From a virus, in the IMG/VR virus record IMGVR_UViG_3300046318_000439, positions 62,001 to 126,000 of that record: DNA of 64,000 nt. The stretch is one strand, 5' to 3'. The position numbers and the translations under genes were made by a program. Of the stretch, positions 56,289-64,000 are shown piece by piece. Numbering within the stretch: position 1 is the stretch's first letter; each line of letters starts with the position of its first letter. Below the pieces are notes generated by a model. It made no database searches. It worked only from the letters and a program-made list of their open reading frames with translations, and was not told where the DNA came from.

Positions 56289-57698
56289 CTATTTGTATTG
56301 TGAATCGACAATTTGATTATATTTTTCATCATTAGGACCAAATAATCCACGCAAAGCTCTTCTGTTATCCACATTCTTTTGATTTTTATAAACTTCGTAT
56401 GGTTTATAAAAAGGTACATCAGCTAGTACAATAGAGTATGCATTAAATCCCTCTGGAGCTTTTGCCATAGTACTCAAAATGCTTACTTGCGTTGGGACAT
56501 TGTCAGTATCATTCTTTGTTTCAGTTTTTTGTACAGAAACTGTTCTTGTTGTGTTTTTGTTTTCGCTTTTCGAATCAGTTTTTGTTTCTGTTTTAACTTC
56601 TTTACTTGCTACCACATTCGTCGGAGATGCTGGTGATGAGGTTTGAGGTGCAACCACACTTGTTACGCTTGTTACAGATGTTGGAGATGTTGTTGAAGTT
56701 GTTGTATTACTTTGACTAGTCGATGAAGGGCTTGGACTAGTATTAATAGTTGTATTGACGAGTGTATCGAAAGAAACACCCTCAGCTAGAGATTGGGGTT
56801 CTGTTGCTGCAACATTTGTTGATTCTTGTGTTGCTTGTAGAAGGTTTCTAACAACAACTGCTTCTCTATACCCAGGGCATGATTCGTTGTATAATGGATT
56901 CAGATTGCATTGTGCTATAAAATAACCAGGGCAATCTGACATGTATAGTGGGTTAATAGAACATTGTTGAGCATGGAAGGCTTGTTGATATGTGGGGCAT
57001 GATGGATCGCTTAATGGATTAACTGCGCACAAATCAACAGCCGTAGAATTTGCTGTCCATGATAACCCATTTGTATTGAATCCAACACCATGATAGTATT
57101 GAAAATATTCACCTCTTGATATATCTCCAATCATACCAACCGTGACTGGCTGGTAAGCAAGAACAGCACCACCATATCTAACATCTACCATTCCGGTAGA
57201 ATCGATCTTTAATTCAAAACTACTGTTGTTGGTCCTATTACTATACTCAGACACTCCATACCAACCATATGTCATTGAATTAGCTGTGCTTAGATAATAA
57301 TGACTGCCACCACTTGCAATCAAGTCTGTCCAAAGTGGCGCAATTGAATAATTATAATTTGTGTCTGTCAGTGTCGTTATGTTCTGTCCTGAGCAACAAA
57401 ATCCTCCAGGAGCATTAGGTCCAACGAAGTTCACGACGCCGTTGGAGTACATCCACGAGTTATTAAATGTTTTACCGAAATAAGGAAAGTTAAACTGCAA
57501 AGGTACGTTGACATTACTATCATCCCCCATCGTTATATTGACAGAGGAAGGATTAGTTCTTATATCTTGAAGAGGTAATGCATTGCTTCCAGTTCCAACG
57601 ACTACACTTAGCCCAGCAGCACCTGGTATTGGTATTGAAACTATTTCTGCATTAACATTCAAGCAGAAGAAACAAAACAACAACAGTAGTTTTTTCAT
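56289..57698 (-). CDS. Secreted NIDO-like protein with Cys repeats
   Basis: 469 residues. Signal peptide MKKLLLLFCFFCLNVNAE. Then beta-rich, adhesion-like sequence (VSIPIPGAAGLSVVVGTG). Around residues 220-290 three related Cys motifs occur: DLCAVNPLSDPSCPTYQQ, QQCSINPLYMSDCPGYFI and AQCNLNPLYNESCPGYRE. The rest is Ser/Thr-rich. A phage gene with a clear secretion signal is unusual; it may act on the host surface during infection or ride on the virion after envelope transit. Confidence 0.72.
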   Translation of the reverse strand: MKKLLLLFCFFCLNVNAEIVSIPIPGAAGLSVVVGTGSNALPLQDIRTNPSSVNITMGDDSNVNVPLQFNFPYFGKTFNNSWMYSNGVVNFVGPNAPGGFCCSGQNITTLTDTNYNYSIAPLWTDLIASGGSHYYLSTANSMTYGWYGVSEYSNRTNNSSFELKIDSTGMVDVRYGGAVLAYQPVTVGMIGDISRGEYFQYYHGVGFNTNGLSWTANSTAVDLCAVNPLSDPSCPTYQQAFHAQQCSINPLYMSDCPGYFIAQCNLNPLYNESCPGYREAVVVRNLLQATQESTNVAATEPQSLAEGVSFDTLVNTTINTSPSPSSTSQSNTTTSTTSPTSVTSVTSVVAPQTSSPASPTNVVASKEVKTETKTDSKSENKNTTRTVSVQKTETKNDTDNVPTQVSILSTMAKAPEGFNAYSIVLADVPFYKPYEVYKNQKNVDNRRALRGLFGPNDEKYNQIVDSQYK

Positions 57699-58150
57699 TT
57701 CTTAGGTTGTTTGTCTGGGTTTTGTTCCCACGCAGCCTTTGCTTCTAAGCCAATCTTACCTTCAATCGGACATGGTGTGCCAGCATTCATCATGGCTTCG
57801 AATACTCTTGTATCTTGACATAGTGTAGATACTGCTGCTACTTTCATTCCCATGTCGTATAAACTCTTAGCAAGTTTTAAACGTTCGCAGTTCATGTCTC
57901 TGGTAGTAGCACCAAAAGACATACCTAGAATTTGTGTTTGTACAGCACCAGAAGCACCGACAGTACACAAATCATTATTAATTGATGTAATTGTTGGTGC
58001 TATTGCTGTTGGGGGTGGTGATTTGACAGTGGTTGTAGTTTCATTGCGTGAAACAGAATTACTGTTTGATGTCGATTCAGTTACAATTGGCTGAGCAAGT
58101 GTAAGGTGTGAAGCCATGACCAAAAATACCGCGAAGGTCTTTTTGAACAT
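57695..58150 (-). CDS. Secreted protein, 151 residues
   Basis: Start at ATG 58150: MFKKTFAVFLVMASHLTLAQ, a signal peptide. Thr/Ser-rich region then a Cys pair (GASGAVQTQILGMSFGATTR, VAAVSTLCQDTRVFEAMMNA). Four-base overlap with the NIDO-like gene: the two are likely co-translated. Confidence 0.7.
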   Translation of the reverse strand: MFKKTFAVFLVMASHLTLAQPIVTESTSNSNSVSRNETTTTVKSPPPTAIAPTITSINNDLCTVGASGAVQTQILGMSFGATTRDMNCERLKLAKSLYDMGMKVAAVSTLCQDTRVFEAMMNAGTPCPIEGKIGLEAKAAWEQNPDKQPKK

Positions 58151-58240
58151 CTTTGTTATCCTTTTTAATTGTTTATGTGTGATAAAATGCAGTTCAACAA
58201 AACATAACAAACAATTAAAAAATCAGTATACCTTTATTTA

Positions 58241-58275
58241 GGGATTCGAACTACTCGAATCCCTTGTTTTTTGCG
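58241..58275 (+). terminator. Hairpin with T-run on the plus strand
   Basis: GGGATTCGA pairs with TCGAATCCC (9 bp), followed on the plus strand by TTGTTTTTT. There is no plus-strand gene just upstream, so it may stop antisense reading into the RNR block or act on the minus strand with A-rich sequence before it. Confidence 0.6.
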
Positions 58276-58276
58276 T

Positions 58277-58471
58277 TTAATTTAAATACGGACCATCTTC
58301 TGATTCATCCTCGATGTCGTCATCCTCTTCCTCATCTTCTATGTGTTGGAACCCACAGAATGGACAAAACTCTGGCTCTTGCTGTTCATCATCTATTTTT
58401 GTTATCGTATACTCTGCATCACAATTTACACAAAGTATGATGTCTTGATCTTCTTCATCGTATTGAAACAC
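58277..58471 (-). CDS. Zinc-ribbon protein, 64 residues
   Basis: Start at GTG 58471, right after AGGGGG; upstream ATGs lie within NrdB. MFQYDEEDQDIILCVNCDAE and EPEFCPFCGFQH give C-x-x-C and C-x-x-C ligands of a ribbon; acidic tail. Also seen after NrdB in other T4-like phages, from memory. Function unknown. Confidence 0.7.
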   Translation of the reverse strand: MFQYDEEDQDIILCVNCDAEYTITKIDDEQQEPEFCPFCGFQHIEDEEEDDDIEDESEDGPYLN

Positions 58472-58508
58472 ACTACCCCCTATACAAGTGTTATTATTAG
58501 TTCTATCC

Positions 58509-59495
58509 CTATGCTGCCTTAGCCCAAACATCATTCCATGAACCAGACAAAGCTCCTTTTGAATAGTCTGTTGATCTATTTTCAAAGAAGTTTGTATGTG
58601 TTGGTGCATTAATCATTTCTTCAACCCACGGTAAAGGATTCTTCTTTACTTTGAAGATGCCTTTAAGGCCAAGGGAAATGAGGCGACGGTCAGCAATATA
58701 CCGAATGTATTGTTTGACGTCAGCAGGAGTAAGATTAGGCATGTCGCCCATATCGAAAGCGAGATCAATAAACTTGTCCTCGAGTACCACCATCTTTTCA
58801 GCAATAGTATAAATTTCACCTTTGAGCTCATCATTCCAAATATCCCTATTTTCTTCCACAAATGTTCTGAATAATTTAATCATTGATTCTGCATGCATTG
58901 TTTCATCAACAATAGACCATGTAACAATCTGACCCATACCTTTCATCATGCCATGGCGTGGGAAGTTTAAAAGCATGATAAACGAACTAAACAACTGCAT
59001 ACCTTCCGTGAACGCTGAGAAGGCAGCAATCTGCTGAGCAATCGTTTGTTGATCCTGTCCAGCAAGGTTCAAGAAGTATTCGTGCTTATCCTTCATCGCT
59101 TCATATTCTAAGAATTGATTGTATGTTGATTCCGGTAGTCCCAACGTTTCAATCAAATGACTATAAGCTGCTATATGCAAAGCTTCGCGCGCTGCAAATC
59201 CAGTAAGCATCATTCGCACTTCTGGCTGTGGAAAGTATGGTAGGTAATTCTTTACGTAACCACCTGCCACGTCCACATCGCCTTGTGTAAAAAATCTAAA
59301 GATGTGAGTCAGGAATTGTTTTTGTGCTGGAGTCAACTTCTTCTTCCAGTCTTTTACATCTTCTAACATTGGTACTTCTGTATGCAACCAGTGACTCTGT
59401 TCGTGCTTTAACCAAGCGTCATATGCCCATGGATAATTAAACGGCTTGAAATTCGAACGCTCGTCTGTTAATTTTATTTTATTTTTTGTTGCCAT
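58509..59495 (-). CDS. nrdB: Ribonucleotide reductase beta subunit NrdB
   Basis: 328 residues from ATG 59495 (MATKNKIKLTDERSNFKPFN), behind AAGGATAAC. Diiron site: FTQGDVDVAGGYVKNYLPYF; AAREALHIAAYSHLIETLG with E-x-x-H and the Tyr at the radical position (E, +3 His, +7 Tyr as in E. coli Y122); SIVDETMHAESMIKLF with E-x-x-H. Generates the tyrosyl radical for NrdA. Unusually it is read after two A-type Fe-S proteins rather than after NrdA. Confidence 0.95.
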   Translation of the reverse strand: MATKNKIKLTDERSNFKPFNYPWAYDAWLKHEQSHWLHTEVPMLEDVKDWKKKLTPAQKQFLTHIFRFFTQGDVDVAGGYVKNYLPYFPQPEVRMMLTGFAAREALHIAAYSHLIETLGLPESTYNQFLEYEAMKDKHEYFLNLAGQDQQTIAQQIAAFSAFTEGMQLFSSFIMLLNFPRHGMMKGMGQIVTWSIVDETMHAESMIKLFRTFVEENRDIWNDELKGEIYTIAEKMVVLEDKFIDLAFDMGDMPNLTPADVKQYIRYIADRRLISLGLKGIFKVKKNPLPWVEEMINAPTHTNFFENRSTDYSKGALSGSWNDVWAKAA

Positions 59496-59502
59496 GTTAT
59501 CC

Positions 59503-59823
59503 TTATATTCTGAAACTTTCTCCGCAACCACAACGATCTTTTTCGTTAGGGTTGATAAACTCAAAGCCTTCGTTAAGGCCCTGTCTCTTATAATCTACTT
59601 CTAAATTTTGTAGGTAGGGTTGATCTTTTTTATTAACGATGATACTAAAACCATCTAATACTACTGCATCATCCCCCGTTTGTAACTCATCCACATATTC
59701 TAACACATACGCCAATCCAGAACATCCAGTCGTTCTTACTCCAACACGTATTCCTAACCCGCCTCCACGACGACTAAGTTGTTGAATAATCTTTTTAGAT
59801 GCTTGTTCTGTTACCGTTATCAT
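59503..59823 (-). CDS. A-type Fe-S carrier (IscA/ErpA family)
   Basis: 106 residues. [20 protein letters not shown] and [11 protein letters not shown] supply the three conserved Cys (C-x(n)-C-G-C). Carries [2Fe-2S] or [4Fe-4S] clusters to targets. Four-base overlap with the next A-type gene; ends eight bases before NrdB. Confidence 0.92.
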   Translation of the reverse strand: MITVTEQASKKIIQQLSRRGGGLGIRVGVRTTGCSGLAYVLEYVDELQTGDDAVVLDGFSIIVNKKDQPYLQNLEVDYKRQGLNEGFEFINPNEKDRCGCGESFRI

Positions 59824-60140
59824 ACACTAAAGGATGATCCACATCCACATGTAGTTGTTGCATTAGGATTAATAATTTTAAAATGATTGCCATTTAAATC
59901 CTCAACATAATCAACTGTAGCTCCCATCAAGTACTGCATACTCATTGAATCTACTAAAAGTTTAGACCCATTGTGCTCTATAGTTATGTCATCTTCATTG
60001 ACTAAATCTTCTATCATGAAGTTGTATTGGAACCCTGAACATCCACCACCCTCTACAAACACTCGTATAGAGAGACTTGGATCTTTTTCTTCTTCTAAAA
60101 TCTGTTGAATTTTACTTGCAGCTGAATCGGTTAATGTCAT
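59820..60140 (-). CDS. A-type Fe-S carrier (ErpA-like)
   Basis: 106 residues. [20 protein letters not shown], then [12 protein letters not shown], again the full Cys triad. The two A-type proteins are clearly paralogous but not duplicates (about one-third identical by eye). One of them may serve IscU, the other an apo-target. Confidence 0.92.
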   Translation of the reverse strand: MTLTDSAASKIQQILEEEKDPSLSIRVFVEGGGCSGFQYNFMIEDLVNEDDITIEHNGSKLLVDSMSMQYLMGATVDYVEDLNGNHFKIINPNATTTCGCGSSFSV

Positions 60141-60142
60141 TT

Positions 60143-60517
60143 TTAGTGCCTCTTTCTATAATCTTCAATTGCCGCCTTTATCGCATCTTCAGCGAGAATG
60201 CTGCAGTGGATCTTAACAGGCGGGAGCGCGAGTTCTTCAGCAATTTGGCTGTTCTTAATTGCGCCTGCCTCGTCAAGTGTCTTGCCCTTGACCCATTCGG
60301 TAACGAGTGAGCTGCTCGCAATGGCTGATCCGCAGCCATATGTTTTAAATTTCGCATCTGTTATAATTCCTTCTTCCACTTTGATTTGCAACTTCATCAC
60401 GTCTCCACACGCTGGAGCTCCCACCATACCAGTGCCGACATTTGGATCATCCTTTTCGAAAGACCCAACATTACGAGGTTGTTCATAGTGGTCAATAACT
60501 TTTTCTGAGTAGGCCAT
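60143..60517 (-). CDS. iscU: Fe-S cluster scaffold protein IscU
   Basis: 124 residues. [39 protein letters not shown] with Cys37 and Asp39, [20 protein letters not shown] with Cys62, [20 protein letters not shown] with the LPPVK HscA-binding site and Cys105. All catalytic residues are intact, so host IscS and HscA could work with it. Ends two bases before the A-type genes. Confidence 0.93.
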   Translation of the reverse strand: MAYSEKVIDHYEQPRNVGSFEKDDPNVGTGMVGAPACGDVMKLQIKVEEGIITDAKFKTYGCGSAIASSSLVTEWVKGKTLDEAGAIKNSQIAEELALPPVKIHCSILAEDAIKAAIEDYRKRH

Positions 60518-60554
60518 ACATTGTATCCTATGCTTTATAAAAAGCCAAACAGCG

Positions 60555-60573
60555 AGAGGGTCGCTGACCCTCT
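60555..60573 (-). terminator. Hairpin between AhpD and IscU
   Basis: AGAGGGTC and GACCCTCT (8 bp) around a GCT loop. On the minus strand CGCTGTTTGGC follows, only weakly T-rich. It may lower transcription from AhpD into IscU or act as an RNA stability element. Confidence 0.5.
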
Positions 60574-60598
60574 ATTTAGAATTACTATTATAATCCAA

Positions 60599-61111
60599 TT
60601 AGCTGTTTAGAACTTTTGCTACGCTGTTAATTACAGCAGCGATCCGTCCAATATCACGAAGTTGTTCTACTGTAAATCCTTCTTGCTTCAATGTGTCGTA
60701 GTGAGCCTTCACGCAGAAGTGACACTTGCCAACAATTGAGGCTGATAAGGAATATGCTTCAAAAAGTGCTTTAGTAGTACCACCATGTGATGCAATAGCA
60801 TTCATTCTCAATTGGGCTGGTAAGCCTTTTAGATTAGGATCTTCTGCCATTTCGACGTATGGATACCATACATTATTCTGAGCCATGATAGCAGAAGCTG
60901 TTAGTGCTGCATCACGTTCAATTTCATTCTCAAACCCAGCACTAATGAATGTGACTAACTTACCATTACCGGTTGCCATAGCTGCAGCCAAAGCACAGCC
61001 GTTTACAATATCGGTATCTAGCGTACTGCGTTTAATAACAGCGTCTAAATTTAGCTTCGTGTCCTTAGCATATTCCGGTAAGGCTTCTTTAATTTGATCA
61101 ACCCATTGCAT
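60599..61111 (-). CDS. ahpD: AhpD-like alkylhydroperoxidase
   Basis: 170 residues. The active site is exactly E-x11-C-x2-C-x3-H: FEAYSLSASIVGKCHFCVKA then H. This is the motif of Mycobacterium AhpD, which reduces AhpC. Start MQWVDQIKEALPEYAKDTKL. Read 98 bases after AhpC, with a small Cys protein between. Confidence 0.9.
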   Translation of the reverse strand: MQWVDQIKEALPEYAKDTKLNLDAVIKRSTLDTDIVNGCALAAAMATGNGKLVTFISAGFENEIERDAALTASAIMAQNNVWYPYVEMAEDPNLKGLPAQLRMNAIASHGGTTKALFEAYSLSASIVGKCHFCVKAHYDTLKQEGFTVEQLRDIGRIAAVINSVAKVLNS

Positions 61112-61122
61112 AATATTTTCCT

Positions 61123-61194
61123 TTATTTAAGTGGACAGTCGGGGCATCCTAGCCTACGACAAAATTCTAAGTATTCGTTGTATTCGCTATTCAT
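61123..61194 (-). CDS. Tiny Cys-bearing peptide, 23 residues
   Basis: MNSEYNEYLEFCRRLGCPDC then PLK, behind GGAG. Three Cys, including CPDC, in a peptide lying between AhpC and AhpD. It could bind metal or exchange disulfides with its neighbours, but may also be chance. An ATG nine bases upstream is an alternative. Confidence 0.45.
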   Translation of the reverse strand: MNSEYNEYLEFCRRLGCPDCPLK

Positions 61195-61208
61195 GCCCCT
61201 CATCTCCT

Positions 61209-61748
61209 TTAAAGCGTCTCGCCGCCTACTGAACGGTTACATGCACACAACTCACCAGTCTGTAATGCATCAAGTACGCGTAATGTTTCTTCTGGCGAAC
61301 GTCCCACATTTAAATTGTTCACAGTAACGTGTTGAATGACGTTATCTGGATCAACGATGAACGTTGCACGAAGTGCTGCTCCAGCAGGCTCAAAGAAGAT
61401 CCCTAACTGATTAGCCAAAGAGCGCTCGTCTCGAGCAGTATCAGCAAACTGAGTATGCTTAATAGTTTTAAGGTCAGAATGAGCATTTTGCCAAGCCACT
61501 TTACAAAATTCGTTGTCAGTAGAACCCGTTAACAATACAGCATCGCGGTCTGCAAAGTCTTGGGATAATTTATCATATGCTACAATTTCTGTAGGACATA
61601 CAAATGTGAAGTCTTTTGGATAGTAAACGATTACTTTCCATTTACCAGCAAATGATTCTTCCGTGATAGGAAAGAATGCATCTTCCGGCTGACCTGGTTT
61701 AACACCTGTTACAACAAACGGTTCAATTTTATCATTAATTGTTTTCAT
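61209..61748 (-). CDS. ahpC: AhpC-like peroxiredoxin
   Basis: 179 residues from ATG 61748 (MKTINDKIEPFVVTGVKPGQ) after GGAG. The peroxidatic Cys lies in YYPKDFTFVCPTEIVAYDKL. The C-terminus, LQTGELCACNRSVGG, has the C-x-C pair of Mycobacterium-type AhpC, the kind recycled by AhpD. It reduces H2O2 and organic peroxides. Confidence 0.92.
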   Translation of the reverse strand: MKTINDKIEPFVVTGVKPGQPEDAFFPITEESFAGKWKVIVYYPKDFTFVCPTEIVAYDKLSQDFADRDAVLLTGSTDNEFCKVAWQNAHSDLKTIKHTQFADTARDERSLANQLGIFFEPAGAALRATFIVDPDNVIQHVTVNNLNVGRSPEETLRVLDALQTGELCACNRSVGGETL

Positions 61749-61798
61749 ATTTTTCTCCATTGATTAACAAAAACTAACATTTTCATGTTATGATAGTA

Positions 61799-61826
61799 AT
61801 TATACATCAAATTGAAAAAAATGCAA
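61799..61826 (-). promoter_or_regulatory. Sigma70-like promoter for AhpC/AhpD
   Basis: Minus strand: TTGCAT, 16 bp, TATAAT, about 50 bases before the AhpC start. Confidence 0.65.
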
Positions 61827-61872
61827 GCTTTCCCCCATGATATATTTTGATCGATCTTATTAATAAAATCAA

Positions 61873-62031
61873 TCATCGACCTCGACCAGCACTTCTCTTC
61901 ACTGGTTTAGTGGTAATTTTAAGTCCACCATTCTTAGTCTTCTTACTTTCAGTAACATATTTGTTGCCACAACTATAAGATGTTTTCTGCGATTTACCTG
62001 ATTTATTTTTAAACGCGTTCAAAATACTCAT
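61873..62031 (-). CDS. Small basic protein, 52 residues
   Basis: MSILNAFKNKSGKSQKTSYS, very Lys/Arg-rich end (KPVKRSAGRGR). One Cys. Ribosome site GGAGGCAAG. Nucleic-acid binding plausible. Not recognised. Confidence 0.6.
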   Translation of the reverse strand: MSILNAFKNKSGKSQKTSYSCGNKYVTESKKTKNGGLKITTKPVKRSAGRGR

Positions 62032-62048
62032 AACTTGCCTCCAATATA

Positions 62049-63845
62049 TTATCCTTCACAAGCCAAACACACATCGCCTTCAGCCAAAGACTTCAAATCG
62101 ATCTCTTGAATTACTTGACGTTCAATCTTCTTAGATACCTTATCTGCTTTGGCTAACTTCTCAGAGCGGCAGTAATATAAAGTCTTCAATCCTTCTTTCC
62201 ATGCTTGGAAGTGTACAGCATGCAAATACTTCACGTTACAATCTGGTCTAAAGAATATGTTCAACGATTGAGCTTGGTCGATGTATTGTTGACGATCAGC
62301 AGCGTGCTGAATTAACCAACGTTGATCAATCTCCATTGCTGTCTTATATACATCCTTAGTCCACTCATCGAAGAATGTTAAGTGTTGTACAGAACCATCA
62401 TTAGCAATAATTGATGACCATACTTCTTGATAATCTAACTTCGGATCTTCTTCACACTTTTGTTTGATTATCTTATCGAGGTGTTTGTTTTTGTTGAGGC
62501 TAGATCCGGATAAGGTATCTTGCCTGTAAGCATTGGCTCTAAAAGGTTCAATTGAAGGTGATGTGTTGCCCATGATAATAGAGCTACTTGCATTAGGAGC
62601 GATGGCCATAAGATGGCTAAAGCGTAAGCCTGTTCCTGCAGCATCCGGAGCCTCTCCTCGTTCTGCTCCAAGTTCTTTGTTTGCTTCATCTAACTTACCT
62701 CTGATGTGTTTAAAAATTTGTTGGTTACGGCCAACTGCCATTGCTGATTCCCAAGGTAAGTTATTCTTTTGCAGGTATGCATGATAACCAAGGGCTCCAA
62801 TACCGATTGAGCGCTCTTGCATAGCTGAGTACTTTGCTCTTGCTACTGGCTCTGGAGCATTGTCAATAAAGTATTGCAATACATTATCCAACATCTCCGC
62901 CATATCCTTAAGGAACAATGGATCATTCTTCCACTCATCATAATATTCTAGATTGACTGAACTTAAGCAACAAACAGCTGTGCGGTCTTTATCTGTTGGT
63001 AGAATAATCTCAGAGCATAGATTAGATTGTTTAATTGATAAGCCTTTTTTCTTTTGGAATTCTGGCATCATTCTATTTGATGTATCAATAAAGTGAATGT
63101 ATGGCTCACCAGTTAACATACGCATTTCAATGATACGCTGCCACAATTCACGAGCAGGAATAGTATCACGCACTTCATTGTTGTGTGGATCTCTTAACTC
63201 CCACGTATCATCAAACGATGGGTCTAACATAGACTGCTCGATGATATGCATAAACTTATCTGTAATGTTAATACCATGATGCAAATTCAAACAACGCATA
63301 TTCTGATCGCCTGTTGGCTTTCTCATCTCTAAGAATAAAAGAATATCTGGGTGATCGATATTGAGATAAGCAGCATAACTGCCACGACGCGTACGTCCCT
63401 GACGATATGCTAAACTACTTGCATCATATGTTCGTAAGTGTGGCATAATTCCTACAGACTTATCATCAGCACTACGAATACCAAGACCGATACCAACTCC
63501 ACCTCCAAGCATTGATAGCCAATTAACTTCAGCTAGACAATCTACCAAACCTTCCGCACTATCGTGTAGATACGGTAAAAAACATGAAATAGGCAAACCC
63601 CTACTACTGCGGCCAAAAGAAAGAATGGGTGTAGAATAGCTAAGCCAATGTTTGCTAGCGTAATCGTATAACCTTTGCGCATGTTCTTTGTTTGTGCCAA
63701 ACGCCTGAGAAACATATGCGAACCTTTCTTGGGGTGATTGTTCTTCTTCTTTCATATACGACTCTTTTAGTCGCTTAATACCTAATTCATCAAATAGTGC
63801 ATCACGTGAATAGTCTACTTTAATACCATGGACGATATCTTCCAT
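62049..63845 (-). CDS. nrdA: Ribonucleotide reductase alpha subunit NrdA, class I without ATP-cone
   Basis: 598 residues, shorter than E. coli NrdA (761) because the N-terminal ATP-cone is missing; the overall activity switch is therefore absent. Catalytic Cys: GLPISCFLPYLHDSAEG, LSIKQSNLCSEIILPTDKD and AVCCLSSVNLEYYD; C-terminal shuttle pair VCLACEG. Specificity region: GGGVGIGLGIRSADD. Reduces ribonucleotides using the NrdB radical. Followed by the ThyX partial gene upstream. Confidence 0.95.
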   Translation of the reverse strand: MEDIVHGIKVDYSRDALFDELGIKRLKESYMKEEEQSPQERFAYVSQAFGTNKEHAQRLYDYASKHWLSYSTPILSFGRSSRGLPISCFLPYLHDSAEGLVDCLAEVNWLSMLGGGVGIGLGIRSADDKSVGIMPHLRTYDASSLAYRQGRTRRGSYAAYLNIDHPDILLFLEMRKPTGDQNMRCLNLHHGINITDKFMHIIEQSMLDPSFDDTWELRDPHNNEVRDTIPARELWQRIIEMRMLTGEPYIHFIDTSNRMMPEFQKKKGLSIKQSNLCSEIILPTDKDRTAVCCLSSVNLEYYDEWKNDPLFLKDMAEMLDNVLQYFIDNAPEPVARAKYSAMQERSIGIGALGYHAYLQKNNLPWESAMAVGRNQQIFKHIRGKLDEANKELGAERGEAPDAAGTGLRFSHLMAIAPNASSSIIMGNTSPSIEPFRANAYRQDTLSGSSLNKNKHLDKIIKQKCEEDPKLDYQEVWSSIIANDGSVQHLTFFDEWTKDVYKTAMEIDQRWLIQHAADRQQYIDQAQSLNIFFRPDCNVKYLHAVHFQAWKEGLKTLYYCRSEKLAKADKVSKKIERQVIQEIDLKSLAEGDVCLACEG

Positions 63846-63866
63846 TTTAACTCCAAATTGTTCTAA

Positions 63867-64000
63867 TTATTTTTGTATGAATTGCTCAGCCATCGGAAAG
63901 ATGGTTGCAATGACTTTTGCGCATTCCTTAGCTATAAGAATATGCTCTTTTTGTGTACCGTGTGCTGCTCTTAGTTGAATATAATGAATCCATGATCTTA
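63867..64000 (-). CDS. thyX: Thymidylate synthase ThyX, C-terminal end (runs off window)
   Basis: Only the last ~44 residues are present: SWIHYIQLRAAHGTQKEHIL and IAKECAKVIATIFPMAEQFI. ThyX C-termini read RSLxHFxxLR...QxEIR, here RSWIHYIQLR...TQKEH. dTMP synthesis with FAD fits beside NrdA. The rest of the gene lies beyond the right edge. Confidence 0.72.
   Translation of the reverse strand, partial: RSWIHYIQLRAAHGTQKEHILIAKECAKVIATIFPMAEQFIQK

Noticed and set aside
1-64000. CRISPR array, integrase, repressor or other lysogeny functions
   Set aside because: No regularly spaced direct repeats with spacers and no integrase or CI-type motifs were seen in any frame.

Overview
The window is part of a strictly lytic-looking, T4-like contractile-tailed phage genome (AT-rich, dense, mostly short overlapping minus-strand genes). 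The evidence is a set of T4-type core genes: baseplate proteins gp6, gp25, gp5, gp27, gp53, gp48 and gp54, head completion gp4, hub assembly gp26, single-strand binding gp32, helicase loader gp59, late transcription factor gp33, RNase H, DNA ligase, NrdA/NrdB and a ThyX tail. No integrase, repressor or CRISPR array is visible. A circularly permuted (two-piece) tmRNA whose tag ends in FALAA suggests a betaproteobacterial host lineage. That host call is inference only.

Layout. 1-8752 (minus): baseplate module, starting with a large gene cut by the left edge. 8764-14685 (plus): head completion, tail-tube initiator, gp26 with a probable -1 frameshift extension, and two large tail/tape-measure-like proteins, the second carrying an M15 cell-wall peptidase domain. 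14682-17406 (minus): gp32, gp59, gp33, a small membrane protein and a SleB-type lysin. 17571-19321: an unknown gene, then a permuted tmRNA gene whose tag region is interrupted by a GIY-YIG homing endonuclease gene, with a displaced second FALAA-stop tag end on the far side. 19334-27107 (minus): early region of small unknown genes, each group driven by a near-identical sigma70-type promoter (TTGACC, 17 bp, GATAAT), plus a tRNA-Glu set between two long hairpins. 27199-28734: an HNH homing endonuclease, several divergent promoters and an AT-rich repeat-bearing non-coding stretch. 28735-38086 (minus): accessory genes, including a run of genes joined by an identical 22-bp junction repeat, a truncated DnaE-like protein and a split gene with swapped halves. 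38173-42043 (plus): virion-structural-like and NUMOD-bearing proteins. 42040-52905 (minus): replication and nucleotide genes (MazG-like, AAA ATPase, ligase, PD-(D/E)XK nuclease, PhoH, RNase H, glycosyltransferase) and a tRNA-Met. 52934-55773 (plus): small proteins and a large adhesin-like protein. 55803-58150 (minus): membrane and secreted proteins. 58277-64000 (minus): a redox and deoxynucleotide module.

The last module is read in the order ThyX, NrdA, AhpC, AhpD, IscU, two A-type Fe-S carriers, NrdB. It pairs a class I ribonucleotide reductase (diiron, tyrosyl radical) with Fe-S cluster assembly proteins and an AhpC/AhpD peroxide-removing pair, and may keep dNTP production going during infection. 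Together with the interrupted permuted tmRNA, this is the most unusual content of the window.
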